Part shown: positions 51,900 through 61,170 of the stretch, in pieces
Numbering within the stretch: position 1 is the first letter of the stretch
Layout: the number at the start of each line of letters is the position of its first letter
Assembly: GCF_002338065.1 (NCBI RefSeq)
Contig: NZ_DDHJ01000017.1
Coordinates: 136,944 to 200,943 of the forward strand
Length of the DNA: 64,000 nt
Direction of reading: 5' to 3'
DNA from: Pseudomonas sp. UBA1879
GTDB taxonomy: Bacteria; Pseudomonadota; Gammaproteobacteria; Pseudomonadales; Pseudomonadaceae
Program-made: the position numbers and the translations under genes
The notes under the pieces: model-generated
What the model was told of the DNA's origin: nothing
Database searches by the model: none
The model's input: only the letters and a program-made list of their open reading frames with translations

Positions 51900-53969
51900 T
51901 TGAGAATCCCCATGCGGTGCCTTTGGGTTATCGGCTGGCCAAAGGCGCTCTTGATGAGTCTGTGGCTGGGCGTGCTCTCGTCCAGCGTATACGCGGACGT
52001 GTCCCCCGCACTGCCGGACACGCTGACCCGGGATCAACGCGACTGGCTCAATCAGCGCGGGCAATTGCGGGTCGGCCTCGTCTTGCAAGCGCCCTACGCG
52101 CAGTTCGATCGGCGCGCTCAGGTGCTGTCCGGGGCCAACGTCGATCTGGTCAATCTGCTGGCCAGAACCCTGCAAGTCGAGCTGCTGTGGCGCAACTTTT
52201 CCGATCAGGCCGAGCTTGAGAAGGCTCTGGGCAAGGGCGAGATCGACTTCGCGCCGGGCCTCACGCAAACCCCCGCCGGGCTGCGAATGTGGCTGTACTC
52301 GGACCCGTACATGCGTGTGCCGCAATTGGTGGTGGGCGAACGCGATGGCGCCGGCGCGGTGGATCTGGAAAAGCTCGACAGCACGGTTCGCGTCGCCGTG
52401 CGCATGCCCAGCGCCACGGCGGATTATCTACGCGCCAATTATTCCCATCTCAATGTGCAAGGCGTGCCGCTGGAGCGGCAGGCGCTGCAATTGCTGCTCA
52501 GCCAACAGGCGCGCTATGCGGTGATCGACGAAGCGCAACTCAGTCGTCTGTCGCGGGAAAGCGAGTTCAGCGGGTTGGCCGTGGTCGGCGACATTGGTTA
52601 CCCCCAATTGCTGCGCGTGGCGTCACGGCGTGATGCACCAGAGCTGGCAGACATCATCGGCAAAGCGCTGACCGCAATTGCGCCCAAGGATCTGGAACAG
52701 CTGCACGCGCAATGGCTGCAACCCAAGTACCCGCAAGTCAGCCAGTCACCCGGCTTGTGGAAAAACATCGCATTGCTGTTGCTCGTTCTGTTGCTGGCCA
52801 GTGCCGCTATCGTCTTGTGGCAGCGCAAGCAACAACAGGTGCTGGAGCGGGACTTGCTGGCCGCCCGGGAAGACTTGACCAAACGGCTCGCCAGCGAGGA
52901 GGCCTTGCGTCTGGCGCAATTTTCCATCGATCAAAGCACCGTGGGCATTCTTTGGGTCAACTGGGACAGTCACGTGCGCTACGCCAATCAAGCTGCCGAA
53001 GCCATGCTCGGTTATGAGCGAGGCGGGGTGGTCGACCGCCCGCTGATTGACTTCGAACCGGGGCTGAACATGGACCGCTGGCTGAGCTTGTGGAAAAACG
53101 CCCGCTCCAGCGACGAAGGCCCGCAGAATTTCGAAAGCAACTGCGTGCGTGCCGATGGCAGCATTTTGCCCGCCGACGTGTCGCTGAGTTTTCTGCGGTT
53201 TCGCGAAGCCGAGTATTTGGTGGTGTTCATCACCGACGTCACCGAGCGTCGCCGCTCACTCGCGGCCTTGCAGGAAAGCGAGTCCCGCTTGCAGGTGCTC
53301 GCCGAGCAGTTGCGCGAGTTGTCAGCGCATCTGGAAACGGTGAGGGAAGAGGAAAAGGCGCGCATTGCCCGGGAAGTTCACGATGAACTGGGTCAGATGC
53401 TGACCGTTTTAAAGCTGGAAACGTCGATGTGCGAACTGGCCTACGCCGAGCTCGACCCTGGTTTGCGCGAACGCCTGAACAGCATGAAGCGCCTGATCGC
53501 TCAACTGTTCCAGCTGGTGCGCGACGTGGCCACCGCACTGCGGCCACCGATTCTCGATGCTGGCATTGCCTCGGCCATTGAATGGCAAGCGCAAAGGTTT
53601 GAGGCGCGCACACAGATTCCGTGTCTGGTGCAGGTGCCAGACAACCTGCCGACGCTGCCGGACGCCACGGCCATTGGCCTGTTCCGGATTCTCCAGGAGT
53701 CGCTGACCAACGTGATGCGTCACGCCGAAGCGCACACCGTTGAACTCACCTTGAGCCTTGACGCAGGTGTGTTGTGCATGACGGTCGCCGACGACGGCAA
53801 GGGCTTCGACCAGCGTCAGGAACGCCCGGCATCGTTCGGCCTGGTGGGCATGCGCGAGCGGGTGCTGATCATGGGCGGACGATTGCATCTGGACAGCACG
53901 CTGGGAGAAGGCACAACCTTGCGCATCGACATTCCGCTGGAACAGGTTGCGCAGGAGCAAGTGCAGTGA
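51900..53969 (+). CDS. agtS: AgtS-like sensor histidine kinase with periplasmic binding domain
   Basis: A 689-residue kinase. It has a signal peptide, a family 3 solute-binding domain (about residues 45-275, LRVGLVLQAPYAQFD), a membrane helix (about 285-305), a PAS domain (about 338-455), a HisKA_3 phosphoacceptor (IAREVHDELGQMLTVL) and a HATPase (VMRHAEAHTVELTL, VADDGKGFD). Gene order matches P. aeruginosa agtSR-agtABCD, where AgtS responds to 5-aminovalerate and GABA. The start is uncertain: TTG at 51900 has GGAG well placed, ATG at 51912 is the alternative. Confidence 0.88.
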   Translation: MRIPMRCLWVIGWPKALLMSLWLGVLSSSVYADVSPALPDTLTRDQRDWLNQRGQLRVGLVLQAPYAQFDRRAQVLSGANVDLVNLLARTLQVELLWRNFSDQAELEKALGKGEIDFAPGLTQTPAGLRMWLYSDPYMRVPQLVVGERDGAGAVDLEKLDSTVRVAVRMPSATADYLRANYSHLNVQGVPLERQALQLLLSQQARYAVIDEAQLSRLSRESEFSGLAVVGDIGYPQLLRVASRRDAPELADIIGKALTAIAPKDLEQLHAQWLQPKYPQVSQSPGLWKNIALLLLVLLLASAAIVLWQRKQQQVLERDLLAAREDLTKRLASEEALRLAQFSIDQSTVGILWVNWDSHVRYANQAAEAMLGYERGGVVDRPLIDFEPGLNMDRWLSLWKNARSSDEGPQNFESNCVRADGSILPADVSLSFLRFREAEYLVVFITDVTERRRSLAALQESESRLQVLAEQLRELSAHLETVREEEKARIAREVHDELGQMLTVLKLETSMCELAYAELDPGLRERLNSMKRLIAQLFQLVRDVATALRPPILDAGIASAIEWQAQRFEARTQIPCLVQVPDNLPTLPDATAIGLFRILQESLTNVMRHAEAHTVELTLSLDAGVLCMTVADDGKGFDQRQERPASFGLVGMRERVLIMGGRLHLDSTLGEGTTLRIDIPLEQVAQEQVQ

Positions 53970-54595
53970 TTCGTATATTGGTCGCCGAAGATCACACCAT
54001 CGTTCGTGAAGGCATCAAGCAGCTGATCGGGTTGGCCAAGGACCTGCAAGTGGCGGGGGAGGCCAGCAATGGCGAGCAGCTGTTGGAGGCATTGCGCCAT
54101 ATTGAGTGCGAAGTCGTGTTGCTCGACATTTCAATGCCGGGGGTGAACGGTCTGGAAGCGATCCCCCGGATTCGCGCGTTGAACAACCCCCCGGCGATCC
54201 TCGTGCTGTCGATGCATGACGAAGCGCAAATGGCGGCTCGCGCGTTGAAGATTGGCGCGGCGGGATACGCGACCAAGGACAGCGACCCGGCGTTACTGCT
54301 GACGGCGATCCGACGGGTGGCGGCGGGCGGGCGCTACATCGACCCGGACCTGGCCGACCGCATGGTGTTCGAGGTGGGCTTGACTGACAGCCGCCCGCTG
54401 CACTCGCTGCTGTCGGAGCGAGAATTTTCGGTTTTCGAGCGCCTCGCCCAAGGTGCCAACGTCAACGACATCGCCCAGCAATTGGCCTTGAGCAGCAAGA
54501 CCATCAGCACCCACAAGGCCCGACTGATGCAGAAGCTCAACATCACCTCGCTGGCGGAACTGGTGAAGTATGCGATGGAGCATAAGCTGGTGTGA
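53966..54595 (+). CDS. agtR: AgtR-like NarL/LuxR-type response regulator
   Basis: A 209-residue regulator. The receiver domain has ILVAEDHTIVREGIK, the phosphorylated Asp in VVLLDISMPGVNG and the Lys in GYATKDSDP. The C-terminal helix-turn-helix has NVNDIAQQLALSSKTISTHKARLMQKL. The start is GTG at 53966, overlapping the kinase stop (GTGA), so the pair is coupled. It probably activates the agtABCD genes that begin 289 bases downstream. Confidence 0.9.
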   Translation: MIRILVAEDHTIVREGIKQLIGLAKDLQVAGEASNGEQLLEALRHIECEVVLLDISMPGVNGLEAIPRIRALNNPPAILVLSMHDEAQMAARALKIGAAGYATKDSDPALLLTAIRRVAAGGRYIDPDLADRMVFEVGLTDSRPLHSLLSEREFSVFERLAQGANVNDIAQQLALSSKTISTHKARLMQKLNITSLAELVKYAMEHKLV

Positions 54596-54638
54596 TCACG
54601 TGTCTGAAAACGACCTTGTTTATTGCCCGTCATGGCCT

Positions 54639-54705
54639 CATCGCGGGCAAGCTCACTCCTGCAAACGACCGCGATCCCTTGTGGGAGTGAGTTTGCTCGC
54701 GATGG
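54639..54705. repeat. REP doublet between agtR and agtA
   Basis: CATCGCGGGCAAGCTCACTC (54639-54658) and the inverted partner GTGGGAGTGAGTTTGCTCGC (54681-54700) are separated by 22 bases. It may separate agtSR from agtABCD transcripts. Confidence 0.88.
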
Positions 54706-54758
54706 CAGCGGTGAGGGCAAAAGGGACTTCGTCGAACACATATCTGTTTCCGCCATCC

Positions 54759-54778
54759 GTGTAGGGCATTCCCTACAC
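54759..54778. promoter_or_regulatory. Perfect inverted repeat before agtA, candidate AgtR operator
   Basis: GTGTAGGG-CATT-CCCTACAC has perfect eight-base arms, 106 bases before the agtA start. A -10-like TAGGCT lies near 54846. Its form fits an operator for a NarL-type dimer. Confidence 0.65.
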
Positions 54779-54883
54779 CGAACCTTCCAAGCCGCTTAGG
54801 CCAATCTCTCCTACGCCCCGATTTGCGCGGCCTCCAGGCTCATCTAGGCTGGTGCCACGTTTGATTAAACAAAGGTGTGGGTA

Positions 54884-56008
54884 ATGAGCAACGTCGATTC
54901 AAGCGCTGGGGCGAGTGATGTTCTGGTCAGCTTTCGTGGTGTGCAAAAGAGCTACGACGGCGAAGCCCTGATCGTCAAAGACCTCAACCTGGACATTCGC
55001 AAAGGCGAGTTCCTCACCCTGCTCGGGCCTTCGGGGTCCGGCAAGACCACCAGCCTGATGATGCTCGCCGGTTTCGAAACACCGACCGCAGGCGAGATCC
55101 TGCTGGCGGGTCGCTCGATCAATAACGTGCCGCCGCACAAGCGCGACATTGGCATGGTGTTTCAGAACTACGCGCTGTTCCCGCACATGACGGTCGCCGA
55201 GAACCTCGCGTTCCCGCTGTCAGTGCGCGGCATGAGCAAGACCGACGTTGCCGAGAAAGTGAAGAAGGCGCTGGACATGGTTCAGCTCGGTTCGCTGTCC
55301 CACCGTTATCCGGCGCAGATGTCCGGTGGCCAGCAACAGCGTGTGGCGTTGGCGCGCGCACTGGTGTTCGAGCCGCAACTGGTGCTGATGGACGAGCCCC
55401 TCGGCGCGCTCGACAAACAGCTGCGCGAACACATGCAAATGGAGATCAAGCACATTCACCAGCGTCTCGGTGTGACCGTGGTGTATGTGACCCACGACCA
55501 GGGCGAAGCGCTGACCATGTCGGACCGCGTGGCCGTGTTCCATCAAGGCGAAATCCAGCAGATCGCCCCGCCGCGTTCGCTGTATGAAGAGCCGAAGAAC
55601 ACCTTCGTCGCCAACTTCATCGGTGAGAACAACCGCATCAACGGCACCTTGCTCAGCCAGACCGGCGACCGTTGCCTGGTCGCGCTGACCCGTGGTGAAA
55701 AAGTCGAGGCACTGGCGGTCAACGTTGGCGCGCCGGGCAGCCCGGTCACGTTGTCGATTCGTCCCGAACGCGTGAACCTCAACGGGCGCAGCGAAAGTTG
55801 CGTGAACCGTTTCTCGGGCCGCGTCGCAGAATTCATTTACTTGGGCGACCACGTGCGTGTGCGTCTGGAAGTGGCAGGCAAAACCGATTTCTTCGTTAAA
55901 CAGCCCATTGCCGAGCTGGACCCGGCCATGCGCGTTGGCGACGTTGTGCCGATTGGATGGCAGGTCGAGCATGCCCGTGCGCTGGACCCCTTGCACGAAG
56001 CCCATTGA
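54884..56008 (+). CDS. agtA: AgtA, ABC transporter ATP-binding protein (PotA type)
   Basis: A 374-residue ATPase with Walker A LGPSGSGKTTSLMML, signature SGGQQQRVALARAL, Walker B LVLMDEPLGALDKQL and the C-terminal TOBE domain of polyamine-type importers. By synteny it powers 5-aminovalerate/GABA uptake. I chose the ATG at 54884 (MSNVDSSAGA), with AAAGG upstream. It is the first gene of agtABCD. Confidence 0.92.
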   Translation: MSNVDSSAGASDVLVSFRGVQKSYDGEALIVKDLNLDIRKGEFLTLLGPSGSGKTTSLMMLAGFETPTAGEILLAGRSINNVPPHKRDIGMVFQNYALFPHMTVAENLAFPLSVRGMSKTDVAEKVKKALDMVQLGSLSHRYPAQMSGGQQQRVALARALVFEPQLVLMDEPLGALDKQLREHMQMEIKHIHQRLGVTVVYVTHDQGEALTMSDRVAVFHQGEIQQIAPPRSLYEEPKNTFVANFIGENNRINGTLLSQTGDRCLVALTRGEKVEALAVNVGAPGSPVTLSIRPERVNLNGRSESCVNRFSGRVAEFIYLGDHVRVRLEVAGKTDFFVKQPIAELDPAMRVGDVVPIGWQVEHARALDPLHEAH

Positions 56009-56100
56009 TTCACCCGAAGTACGCGTCACCCGAGGCACCCAGAGGCGAATCAATCGCCCCCACTGCTTAACCAACATGTGTTCGTGGAGAGAAAAAGCTG

Positions 56101-57147
56101 ATGCGCAAGATATCCAGGCTCAAAACATTGAAGCTCACCGCCTTATCGGTCGGCATGATGTGCGCGGCGCACGCCATGGCAGCCGACCTGACGGTCATTT
56201 CCTTCGGTGGCGCGAACAAGGCGGCTCAGGAAAAAGCCTTCTACGCGCCGTGGGAAAAAACCGGCAGCGGCAAGATCATTGCCGGCGAATACAACGGTGA
56301 GATGGCGAAGGTCAAAGCCATGGTCGACACCAAGAGCGTGACCTGGGACTTGGTGGAGGTTGAATCCCCGGAACTGTCTCGTGGCTGTGATGAAGACATG
56401 TTCGAAGAAATCGACCCGGCCATCCTGGGCAAGAAAGAAGACTACGTGCCGGGCGCAATCCAGACCTGCGGCGTAGGCTTTTTCGTGTGGTCGACCGTGC
56501 TGGCCTACAACGCCGACAAGCTGAAAACCGCACCGACCGGCTGGGCCGATTTCTGGAACACCGAGAAATTCCCGGGCAAACGCGGCCTGCGCAAAGGCGC
56601 CAAATACACCCTGGAATTCGCGCTGATGGCCGACGGTGTCGCGCCGAAAGACGTCTACAAAGTGCTGGCCACCAAAGACGGTCAGGACCGCGCCTTCAAG
56701 ATGCTCGACAAGCTCAAGCCCAGCATCCAGTGGTGGGAAGCAGGCGCACAACCGCCGCAGTACCTTCAGTCTGGCGACGTCGTGATGAGCTCGGCCTACA
56801 ACGGCCGCATCGCTGCCGTGCAGAAAGAGAGCAACCTGAAAGTGGTCTGGACCGGCGGCGTGTATGACTTCGACGCATGGGCCATTCCGAAGGGCGCGAA
56901 GAATGCCGAGGAAGCGAAGAAATTCCTCGCGTACACCCTCAAGCCTGAGCAACAGAAGACCTACTCCGAAAACATCGCCTACGGCCCGGCCAACACCCAA
57001 GCGGTTTCGTTGCTGAGCGCCGACACCCTGAAAAACATGCCGACCACCCCTGAGAACATCAAGGATCAGGTGCAGATCGACGTGAAATTCTGGGCGGACT
57101 ATGGCGAAAACCTGGAGCAGCGTTTCAACTCCTGGGCCGCCAAGTAA
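56101..57147 (+). CDS. agtB: AgtB, periplasmic binding protein of the 5-aminovalerate/GABA-type transporter
   Basis: A 348-residue PotD-type binding protein. A signal peptide (LTALSVGMMCAAHAMAADLT) is cleaved after AMA. It follows agtA by 92 bases and is a close paralogue of the orphan binding protein at 13845. TSVTWDLVEVESPELSRGC-like ligand-site segments are shared by both, with the aspartates and tryptophans of the pocket conserved. GGAGAG precedes the ATG. Confidence 0.92.
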   Translation: MRKISRLKTLKLTALSVGMMCAAHAMAADLTVISFGGANKAAQEKAFYAPWEKTGSGKIIAGEYNGEMAKVKAMVDTKSVTWDLVEVESPELSRGCDEDMFEEIDPAILGKKEDYVPGAIQTCGVGFFVWSTVLAYNADKLKTAPTGWADFWNTEKFPGKRGLRKGAKYTLEFALMADGVAPKDVYKVLATKDGQDRAFKMLDKLKPSIQWWEAGAQPPQYLQSGDVVMSSAYNGRIAAVQKESNLKVVWTGGVYDFDAWAIPKGAKNAEEAKKFLAYTLKPEQQKTYSENIAYGPANTQAVSLLSADTLKNMPTTPENIKDQVQIDVKFWADYGENLEQRFNSWAAK

Positions 57148-57179
57148 GTTATCTGTCGTAAACCGCTTGGACAGAGCGT

Positions 57180-57268
57180 ATGGGAGCTGGCTTGCTGGCG
57201 AATGCGGGGGATCATTCAACCTCGCGGTGTCTGGCCTGACGCTTTCGCCAGCAAGCCGGCTCCCACAG
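57180..57268. repeat. REP doublet between agtB and agtC
   Basis: Forward ATGGGAGCTGGCTTGCTGGC (57180-57199) and inverted TTTCGCCAGCAAGCCGGCTC (57243-57262). It lies just after the binding-protein gene, where a 3' stem can raise mRNA stability and so binding-protein output over the permeases. Confidence 0.88.
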
Positions 57269-57371
57269 ACCAATTCACGTCCATGCCATTTTTGCGTCAC
57301 ACCCGGATGCGTCTGCTCATTCTCGTCGAATGAACAGCCGCACCCTCTGTTGAAAGATTTCGGAGTTCGCT

Positions 57372-58619
57372 ATGGCCACCGCCGTGCCCCTGACTGAAGG
57401 CGCCAGCCCGACCTTGAAGCAACGCCTGGCCCGTGCCGAGCGCGTCAATCGCTGGAAGGCTCAGGCGCTGATCGCGCCATTGGCGATTTTCCTGCTGCTC
57501 GTGTTTCTCGTGCCGATTGCGGCGCTGCTCTACAAGAGCGTGAACAACCCTGAGGTGGTCGGCGGCATGCCGCTCACGGTCAGCGAAGTTGCCAAGTGGG
57601 ACGGTAAGGGCCTGCCCGCAGAGTTGGTGTACAAAGCGCTAAGCCTGGATTTGGCCGACGCGCGCAAGAATCAGACCCTGGGCGACCTGTCCAAGCGTTT
57701 GAACCAGGAACTCGCCGGTTACCGCAGCCTGCTCGCGAAAACCGCTCGCGCTGTCCCGTTCAAGGAAGAGCCTGCCTCCTATAAAGAGGCACTGGAAGCT
57801 GTCGACGAGCGTTGGGGCGATCCTGCGTATTGGCAGGCCATCCGCCGCAACACGTCGAACTTCACCCCTTATTACCTGTTGGCCGCGCTCGACCACCGCA
57901 TCGACGACCTCGGTGAAGTGGCGCCCGCGACCCCCGATCAAGCGATCTACCTCGACATCTTTGCCCGTACGTTCTGGATGGGTCTGGTGATCACCCTGAT
58001 CTGCCTGGCGCTCGCGTACCCCTTGGCATACCTGCTGGCCAACTTGCCCGCCCGCCAAAGCAACCTGCTGATGATTCTGGTGCTGCTGCCGTTCTGGACC
58101 TCGATTCTGGTGCGTGTGGCCGCATGGATCGTGCTGCTGCAATCGAGCGGCCTGATCAACGGCGCGCTGATGGCGCTGGGCATCATCGACAAGCCGCTGG
58201 AGCTGGTATTCAACCGGGTCGGCGTGTACATCTCGATGGTTCACATCATGCTGCCGTTCATGATTCTGCCGATCTACAGCGTGATGAAAGGCATCTCGCC
58301 GACCTACATGCGCGCGGCCATTTCGCTGGGCTGCAACCCGTTCGCCAGCTTCTGGCGGGTGTATTTCCCGCAGACCTACGCCGGTATCGGCGCGGGCTGT
58401 CTGCTGGTGTTCATCCTGTCCATCGGCTACTACATCACCCCGGCGCTGCTCGGTAGCCCGAACGATCAGATGGTCAGCTACTTCGTGGCGTTCTACACAA
58501 ACACCAGCATCAACTGGGGCATGGCGACAGCGCTGGGTGGTCTGCTGTTGTTGGCGACGGTGGTGCTTTACCTGATTTATAGCTGGCTGGTCGGCGCCAG
58601 CCGTCTGCGCCTGAGCTGA
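57372..58619 (+). CDS. agtC: AgtC, ABC transporter permease
   Basis: A 415-residue permease of the PotB type. The first helix (ALIAPLAIFLLLVFLVPIAALLY) is followed by a periplasmic insert of about 140 residues before the second helix at about 197; the EAA-like loop is YMRAAISLGCNPFASFWRVYFPQ. The insert makes it longer than the usual 280 to 320 residues and is a trait of this subfamily. It is separated from agtB by 224 bases including a REP doublet. Confidence 0.9.
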   Translation: MATAVPLTEGASPTLKQRLARAERVNRWKAQALIAPLAIFLLLVFLVPIAALLYKSVNNPEVVGGMPLTVSEVAKWDGKGLPAELVYKALSLDLADARKNQTLGDLSKRLNQELAGYRSLLAKTARAVPFKEEPASYKEALEAVDERWGDPAYWQAIRRNTSNFTPYYLLAALDHRIDDLGEVAPATPDQAIYLDIFARTFWMGLVITLICLALAYPLAYLLANLPARQSNLLMILVLLPFWTSILVRVAAWIVLLQSSGLINGALMALGIIDKPLELVFNRVGVYISMVHIMLPFMILPIYSVMKGISPTYMRAAISLGCNPFASFWRVYFPQTYAGIGAGCLLVFILSIGYYITPALLGSPNDQMVSYFVAFYTNTSINWGMATALGGLLLLATVVLYLIYSWLVGASRLRLS

Positions 58620-58630
58620 GGAGAATGACC

Positions 58631-59455
58631 ATGTTGAGCCCTTATTCCTCGCCCGCAGAACGGGTCTGGTTTTACACGCTGCGCATCCTGTGCGGATTGA
58701 TTCTGCTGTTTCTGGTGCTGCCGGTCCTGGTCATCGTGCCTCTGTCGTTCAACGCCGGGAGTTTCCTGGTGTACCCGCTGCAAGGTTTCTCACTGCATTG
58801 GTATCAGGACTTCTTCAATTCGGCCGAGTGGATGCGGGCGCTGAAGAACAGCCTGATTGTCGCTCCGGCGGCTACGTTGCTGGCCATGGGCTTTGGCACC
58901 TTGGCAGCGATCGGTCTGACCCGCAGCAATTTCCCCGGCAAGTCGCTGGTGATGGCGCTCGTCATCTCGCCGATGGTGGTGCCGGTGGTGATCGTCGGCG
59001 TTGCGAGCTACCTGTTCTTCGCGCCGCTGGGTCTGGGCAACACCTACACCTCGCTGATCCTGGTACACGCTGTGCTGGGCGTGCCGTTCGTGATCATTAC
59101 CGTGTCCGCCACCTTGCAAGGCTTCAACTACAACTTGGTGCGGGCGGCAGCAAGCCTGGGCGCATCGCCCGTCACTGCATTCCGTCGCGTCACGTTGCCA
59201 TTGATTGCGCCGGGGGTGATCTCGGGGGCGTTGTTCGCCTTTGCCACCTCGTTCGATGAAGTGGTGGTCACGCTGTTCCTTGCCGGCCCTGAACAAGCGA
59301 CATTGCCCCGTCAGATGTTCAGCGGCATCCGCGAAAACCTCAGCCCGACGATTGCGGCGGCTGCGACCTTGCTGATCGGCTTCTCGGTGATCCTGCTGCT
59401 GGTGCTGGAATGGCTGCGTGGGCGCAGTGAGAAATTGCGTACGGCGGTGGAGTGA
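58631..59455 (+). CDS. agtD: AgtD, ABC transporter permease
   Basis: A 274-residue PotC-type permease with six helices and the EAA-like loop VRAAASLGASPVTAFRRVTLPLI. It starts 11 bases after agtC. AGGAG is 7 bases before the ATG at 58631 and only one base before the ATG at 58625, so the second ATG is preferred. Confidence 0.9.
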   Translation: MLSPYSSPAERVWFYTLRILCGLILLFLVLPVLVIVPLSFNAGSFLVYPLQGFSLHWYQDFFNSAEWMRALKNSLIVAPAATLLAMGFGTLAAIGLTRSNFPGKSLVMALVISPMVVPVVIVGVASYLFFAPLGLGNTYTSLILVHAVLGVPFVIITVSATLQGFNYNLVRAAASLGASPVTAFRRVTLPLIAPGVISGALFAFATSFDEVVVTLFLAGPEQATLPRQMFSGIRENLSPTIAAAATLLIGFSVILLLVLEWLRGRSEKLRTAVE

Positions 59456-59488
59456 TCAGTTTGAGTTGAAGTGCTTCCCCTGTGAGAG

Positions 59489-59510
59489 CCAGCAAGCCGG
59501 CTCCCACAGG
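59489..59510. repeat. Single REP element after agtD
   Basis: CCAGCAAGCCGGCTCCCACAGG is one reverse arm of the local REP family without a facing partner; GTGAGAGCC just before it may form a degenerate hairpin with GGCTCCCAC. Confidence 0.75.
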
Positions 59511-59598
59511 TAAGCGTTCTCAAGACCAACGTCGCCTCACTTATCATCGGCGCAGCGTTTAAACTTCACCGCTCCTTACCCCGCTACGGAGCTCCTCG

Positions 59599-60972
59599 GT
59601 GAACGTCAACGATGCCAGTTTCGAAGAACTGCTCAACGCTCTGCACGACGGCGTCTACATCACCGACGGCAACGGCAAGACCCTCAAGGTCAATCACGCC
59701 TATGAGCGACTGACCGGCCTGAGCGGCACCGAGTTGGTGGGCCGTTCGATGCAGGAGCTGGTCAAGGAGGGCGTCATCTCCCAATCAGCCTCGCTGCGTG
59801 TGTTACAGGAAGGCCGTCCGGTTTCTGTGATGCAGAGCCTGAGTCAGGGGAAAAAGCTCCTCGTCAGCGCGACGCCGATTCTCGATGCGGAGCACCGGAT
59901 TTCCTACGTCGTCAGCACTGTGCGCGACATGACTGAACTGCTGCGCATGAAGCACGAGCGCGACGAGCTTCAGCAGCTCAAGCAACTGCGCAACAGCACT
60001 GCCAAGCTTCACGCCGGGCAGCGCGATAATCTGCTGCATTCGCCACTGATGGCCGATCAGGAGGTGTCCGGTCGGGTCTTTGCATTGGCGCGGCAGGTTG
60101 CCGGTAGCTCGGTGAAAGTCCTGCTGCAAGGGGAAACCGGTGTGGGCAAAACCCTCGTCGCGCAGTTCATTCACAACGCTAGCCCTCGGGCGGGTGAGCC
60201 GTTTCTGGCACTCAACTGCGGCGCGCTGCCCGAGAATCTGATCGAGGCCGAGCTGTTCGGTTATGCCCCCGGCGCGTTCACTGGCGCGGGCCCGAAAGGC
60301 AAGCGCGGGCTGCTGGAACTGGCTCACCACGGCACCCTGTTTCTCGATGAAATCGGCGACCTGCCGTTGCCGGTTCAAGTGAAGCTGCTCAAGGTCATCG
60401 AAGAAAACCGCTTCATTCCCGTGGGCGGTCTGGAGTTGAAAGAGGTCGACGTGCGCATCATCAGCGCCACCCATCACGACCTCAAACACAGGGTGGCGGA
60501 AGGAAAATTCCGCGCCGACTTGTTCTACCGGCTCAATGTGGTGCCCATCAGCATTCCGGCCTTGCGCGAGCGTAGCGAAGAAATCCCGCCGCTGCTGCAT
60601 TACTACCTCGATAGCTTCAACGCCCGTTACGACAAGCAGCTGCAATGGAGCCTCGAAGCGCTCGACCTGATGTGCGAATACGCCTGGCCCGGCAATATCC
60701 GCGAGCTTATCAATATCGTTGAGCGGCTGGTGGTGACCAACCAGAGCGGCACCATTGAGACGCTGGACCTGCCCGAGGAAATCCTCAACCTCAATCCGCA
60801 GAACACCGACGACAGCCGCCTGCCGCTGCGCAAGGTGCTGGAGAACGCCGAACGCTCGGCGATTCGCGCGGCGTTGCAGGTGCACAAGACTACGCGGCTC
60901 GCTGCCAAGGCCCTGGGTGTGAGCCAGGCCACGGTGGTGCAGAAGATGAAACGCTGGGAACGTACGAGTTAG
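59599..60972 (+). CDS. Sigma-54-dependent activator with PAS domain
   Basis: A 457-residue enhancer-binding protein. It has an N-terminal PAS domain (about residues 8-110, LHDGVYITDGNGKTLKVNH), an AAA+ domain with Walker A GETGVGKT (about 178) and the sigma-54 contact loop GAFTGA (about 224), Walker B in LFLDEIGDL, and a short C-terminal helix-turn-helix of TyrR type (TRLAAKALGVSQATVVQKMK). The start is GTG with GGAG upstream. It is followed by a sigma-54 promoter and an alcohol dehydrogenase gene, its probable target. The signal sensed by the PAS domain is unknown. Confidence 0.9.
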   Translation: MNVNDASFEELLNALHDGVYITDGNGKTLKVNHAYERLTGLSGTELVGRSMQELVKEGVISQSASLRVLQEGRPVSVMQSLSQGKKLLVSATPILDAEHRISYVVSTVRDMTELLRMKHERDELQQLKQLRNSTAKLHAGQRDNLLHSPLMADQEVSGRVFALARQVAGSSVKVLLQGETGVGKTLVAQFIHNASPRAGEPFLALNCGALPENLIEAELFGYAPGAFTGAGPKGKRGLLELAHHGTLFLDEIGDLPLPVQVKLLKVIEENRFIPVGGLELKEVDVRIISATHHDLKHRVAEGKFRADLFYRLNVVPISIPALRERSEEIPPLLHYYLDSFNARYDKQLQWSLEALDLMCEYAWPGNIRELINIVERLVVTNQSGTIETLDLPEEILNLNPQNTDDSRLPLRKVLENAERSAIRAALQVHKTTRLAAKALGVSQATVVQKMKRWERTS

Positions 60973-61072
60973 CAGCGCTCTGATTAGCATTTCAATCAAC
61001 ACCCACTAAAGCGATCAAAAAACTGATCGGAACTGGCCGGTCACACCCCCTGCAAACCTCGCGCTATTCGCG

Positions 61073-61097
61073 CAAAGCCCTCTGGGGCGGGGCTTTG
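61073..61097 (+). terminator. Hairpin after the sigma-54 activator gene
   Basis: CAAAGCCC and GGGCTTTG pair around a nine-base loop, 7 bases before the sigma-54 promoter. It would separate the regulator transcript from the dehydrogenase unit; the T-run is weak. Confidence 0.55.
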
Positions 61098-61103
61098 TGC
61101 GGA

Positions 61104-61120
61104 TTGGCACAGCTTTCGCT
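61104..61120 (+). promoter_or_regulatory. Sigma-54 (-24/-12) promoter
   Basis: TTGGCACAGCTTTCGCT has the required GG and GC exactly ten bases apart and a full TTGGCAC -24 element; only one base of the -12 TTGC differs. It lies about 50 bases before the dehydrogenase start and downstream of a sigma-54 activator gene. Confidence 0.82.
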
Positions 61121-61170
61121 ACCTCGTCTGTCACGTCTTCCAATAAAACAATGTACACAGGACGAGCCCG

